Shown here in pieces: positions 6,136 through 6,291 of a stretch of 6,291 bases of DNA. The position numbers and the translations under genes are program-made. Below the pieces are notes generated by a model. That model saw nothing but the letters and a program-made list of their open reading frames with translations, made no database searches and was not told the DNA's origin. Numbering within the stretch: the stretch's first letter is position 1; each line of letters opens with the position of its first letter. Location: NCBI GenBank assembly GCA_008668455.1, contig RQCD01000131.1, forward strand, positions 1 to 6,291. The letters run 5' to 3'. This DNA comes from Clostridia bacterium. Lineage in GTDB: Bacteria > Bacillota > Clostridia > UBA1381.

Positions 6136-6291
6136 TTAATTATTTTTATCCGCTTCATGATGGTAATACCGGTTGAGCTTCTGCAAAAGCTTTTTTTCAA
6201 ACCTGGAAATCGCTGGGAAAATTCCCTCAATGATCAGGCTTTTCAGAAAATAGTTTGTTCCGAGACTATCTAAAATCCGTTCAAAGCCATC
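6136..6291 (-). CDS. 3' end of an open frame: feoB-derived segment joined to an unrelated 22-residue tail (partial)
   Basis: The frame enters from the right edge and runs 51 codons to TAA (6138-6136). Codons 1-29 repeat FeoB residues 230-258 (DGFERILDSLG through FPAIS) in the same phase. The next 22 residues, RFEKKLLQKLNRYYHHEADKNN, are basic, charged and unlike FeoB, whose next residues are the membrane segment GMAAFFPQLLL. The stop lies 9 bases beyond the inferred -35 of the stalk gene, so the tail could be the genuine C-terminus of an unidentified upstream gene on the same strand. The join may be real (a truncated feoB duplicate fused to another gene) or a chimera from amplification or assembly. 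The tail alone is not recognised. Confidence 0.35.
   Translation of the reverse strand, partial: DGFERILDSLGTNYFLKSLIIEGIFPAISRFEKKLLQKLNRYYHHEADKNN
6203..6291 (-). repeat. Inverted repeat, right copy (feoB fragment at the window edge)
   Basis: Read on the minus strand, 6291-6215 is identical to feoB 3985-4061 over exactly 77 bases. The base at 6214 is A where feoB has G, 6213-6205 match, 6204 is again A for G, and similarity ends at 6203. The copy reaches the last base of the window, so its true length on that side is unknown. Confidence 0.95.

Noticed and set aside
6115..6137. Possible terminator between the partial right-hand gene and the stalk gene (AAAAAAG and CTTTTTT arms)
   Set aside because: The stem is only seven pairs, almost all A-T, with an 8-9 base loop. 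It is too weak to call and it overlaps the -35 region of the stalk gene promoter.
3985..6291. Diversity-generating retroelement (template/variable repeat pair), since both mismatches are A in the right copy and G in feoB
   Set aside because: Only two differences exist and dozens of other A positions are unchanged. There is no reverse transcriptase or Avd gene, the copies are inverted, and FeoB is not a known type of variable target.
1..6291. CRISPR array, tRNA, rRNA or insertion sequence
   Set aside because: No regularly spaced direct repeats, cloverleaf, rRNA-like segment, transposase motif or terminal inverted repeats with target duplications were found on either strand.

Overview
The window looks like chromosome from a low-to-middle GC Firmicute, probably a clostridium. 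The evidence is a YtrA-type GntR/ABC-transporter operon, strong AGGAGG-type ribosome sites, A/T-rich leaders with sigma-A-like promoters, and a secreted protein combining a copper-amine-oxidase-N ('stalk') domain with a cohesin-like domain. No species can be named from the sequence alone.

Layout from left to right. (1) Minus strand, 1-643: a short GntR/YtrA-type repressor gene is followed after 4 nt by the first 61 codons of an ABC transporter ATPase that runs off the left edge. Their promoter has a TTGACA -35, a 17-bp spacer and a TATAGT -10, with repeated TGTAC elements between the -10 and the ribosome site that look like an autoregulatory operator. (2) Plus strand, 734-4989: a two-gene operon encodes a complete P2A (SERCA-like) Ca2+-type P-type ATPase of 855 aa and a compact FeoB-like GTPase/transporter of 563 aa. 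The two genes overlap by 4 bp (ATGA). The operon ends at a symmetrical hairpin with A7/T7 flanks that should also terminate transcription from the right. (3) Minus strand, 5014-6060: a gene for a secreted stalk plus cohesin-like protein is broken by one in-frame TAA; the frame is otherwise intact along its whole length. (4) Minus strand, 6136-6291: the 3' end of an open frame. Its first 77 bases (6291 down to 6215) are an exact inverted copy of feoB 3985-4061, in the same reading frame, and then switch to an unrelated 22-residue tail.

How the genes fit together: the ATPase and FeoB-like protein are translationally coupled and probably handle divalent cations together, with export of Ca2+ (or Mn2+) by the pump and uptake of Fe2+ or another metal by the FeoB-like protein. 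The GntR/ABC unit is a divergent, separately regulated system, probably an envelope or antibiotic stress transporter. The secreted protein is probably a cell-surface or extracellular factor.

The most unusual points are the inverted feoB fragment ending exactly at the window edge, the single nonsense codon in the stalk/cohesin gene, and replacement of the catalytic Walker A lysine by asparagine in the ABC ATPase. The exact 77-bp match at the end is what a de Bruijn assembler with k=77 would leave at a contig end, so an assembly or amplification artefact must be excluded before any biological reading.
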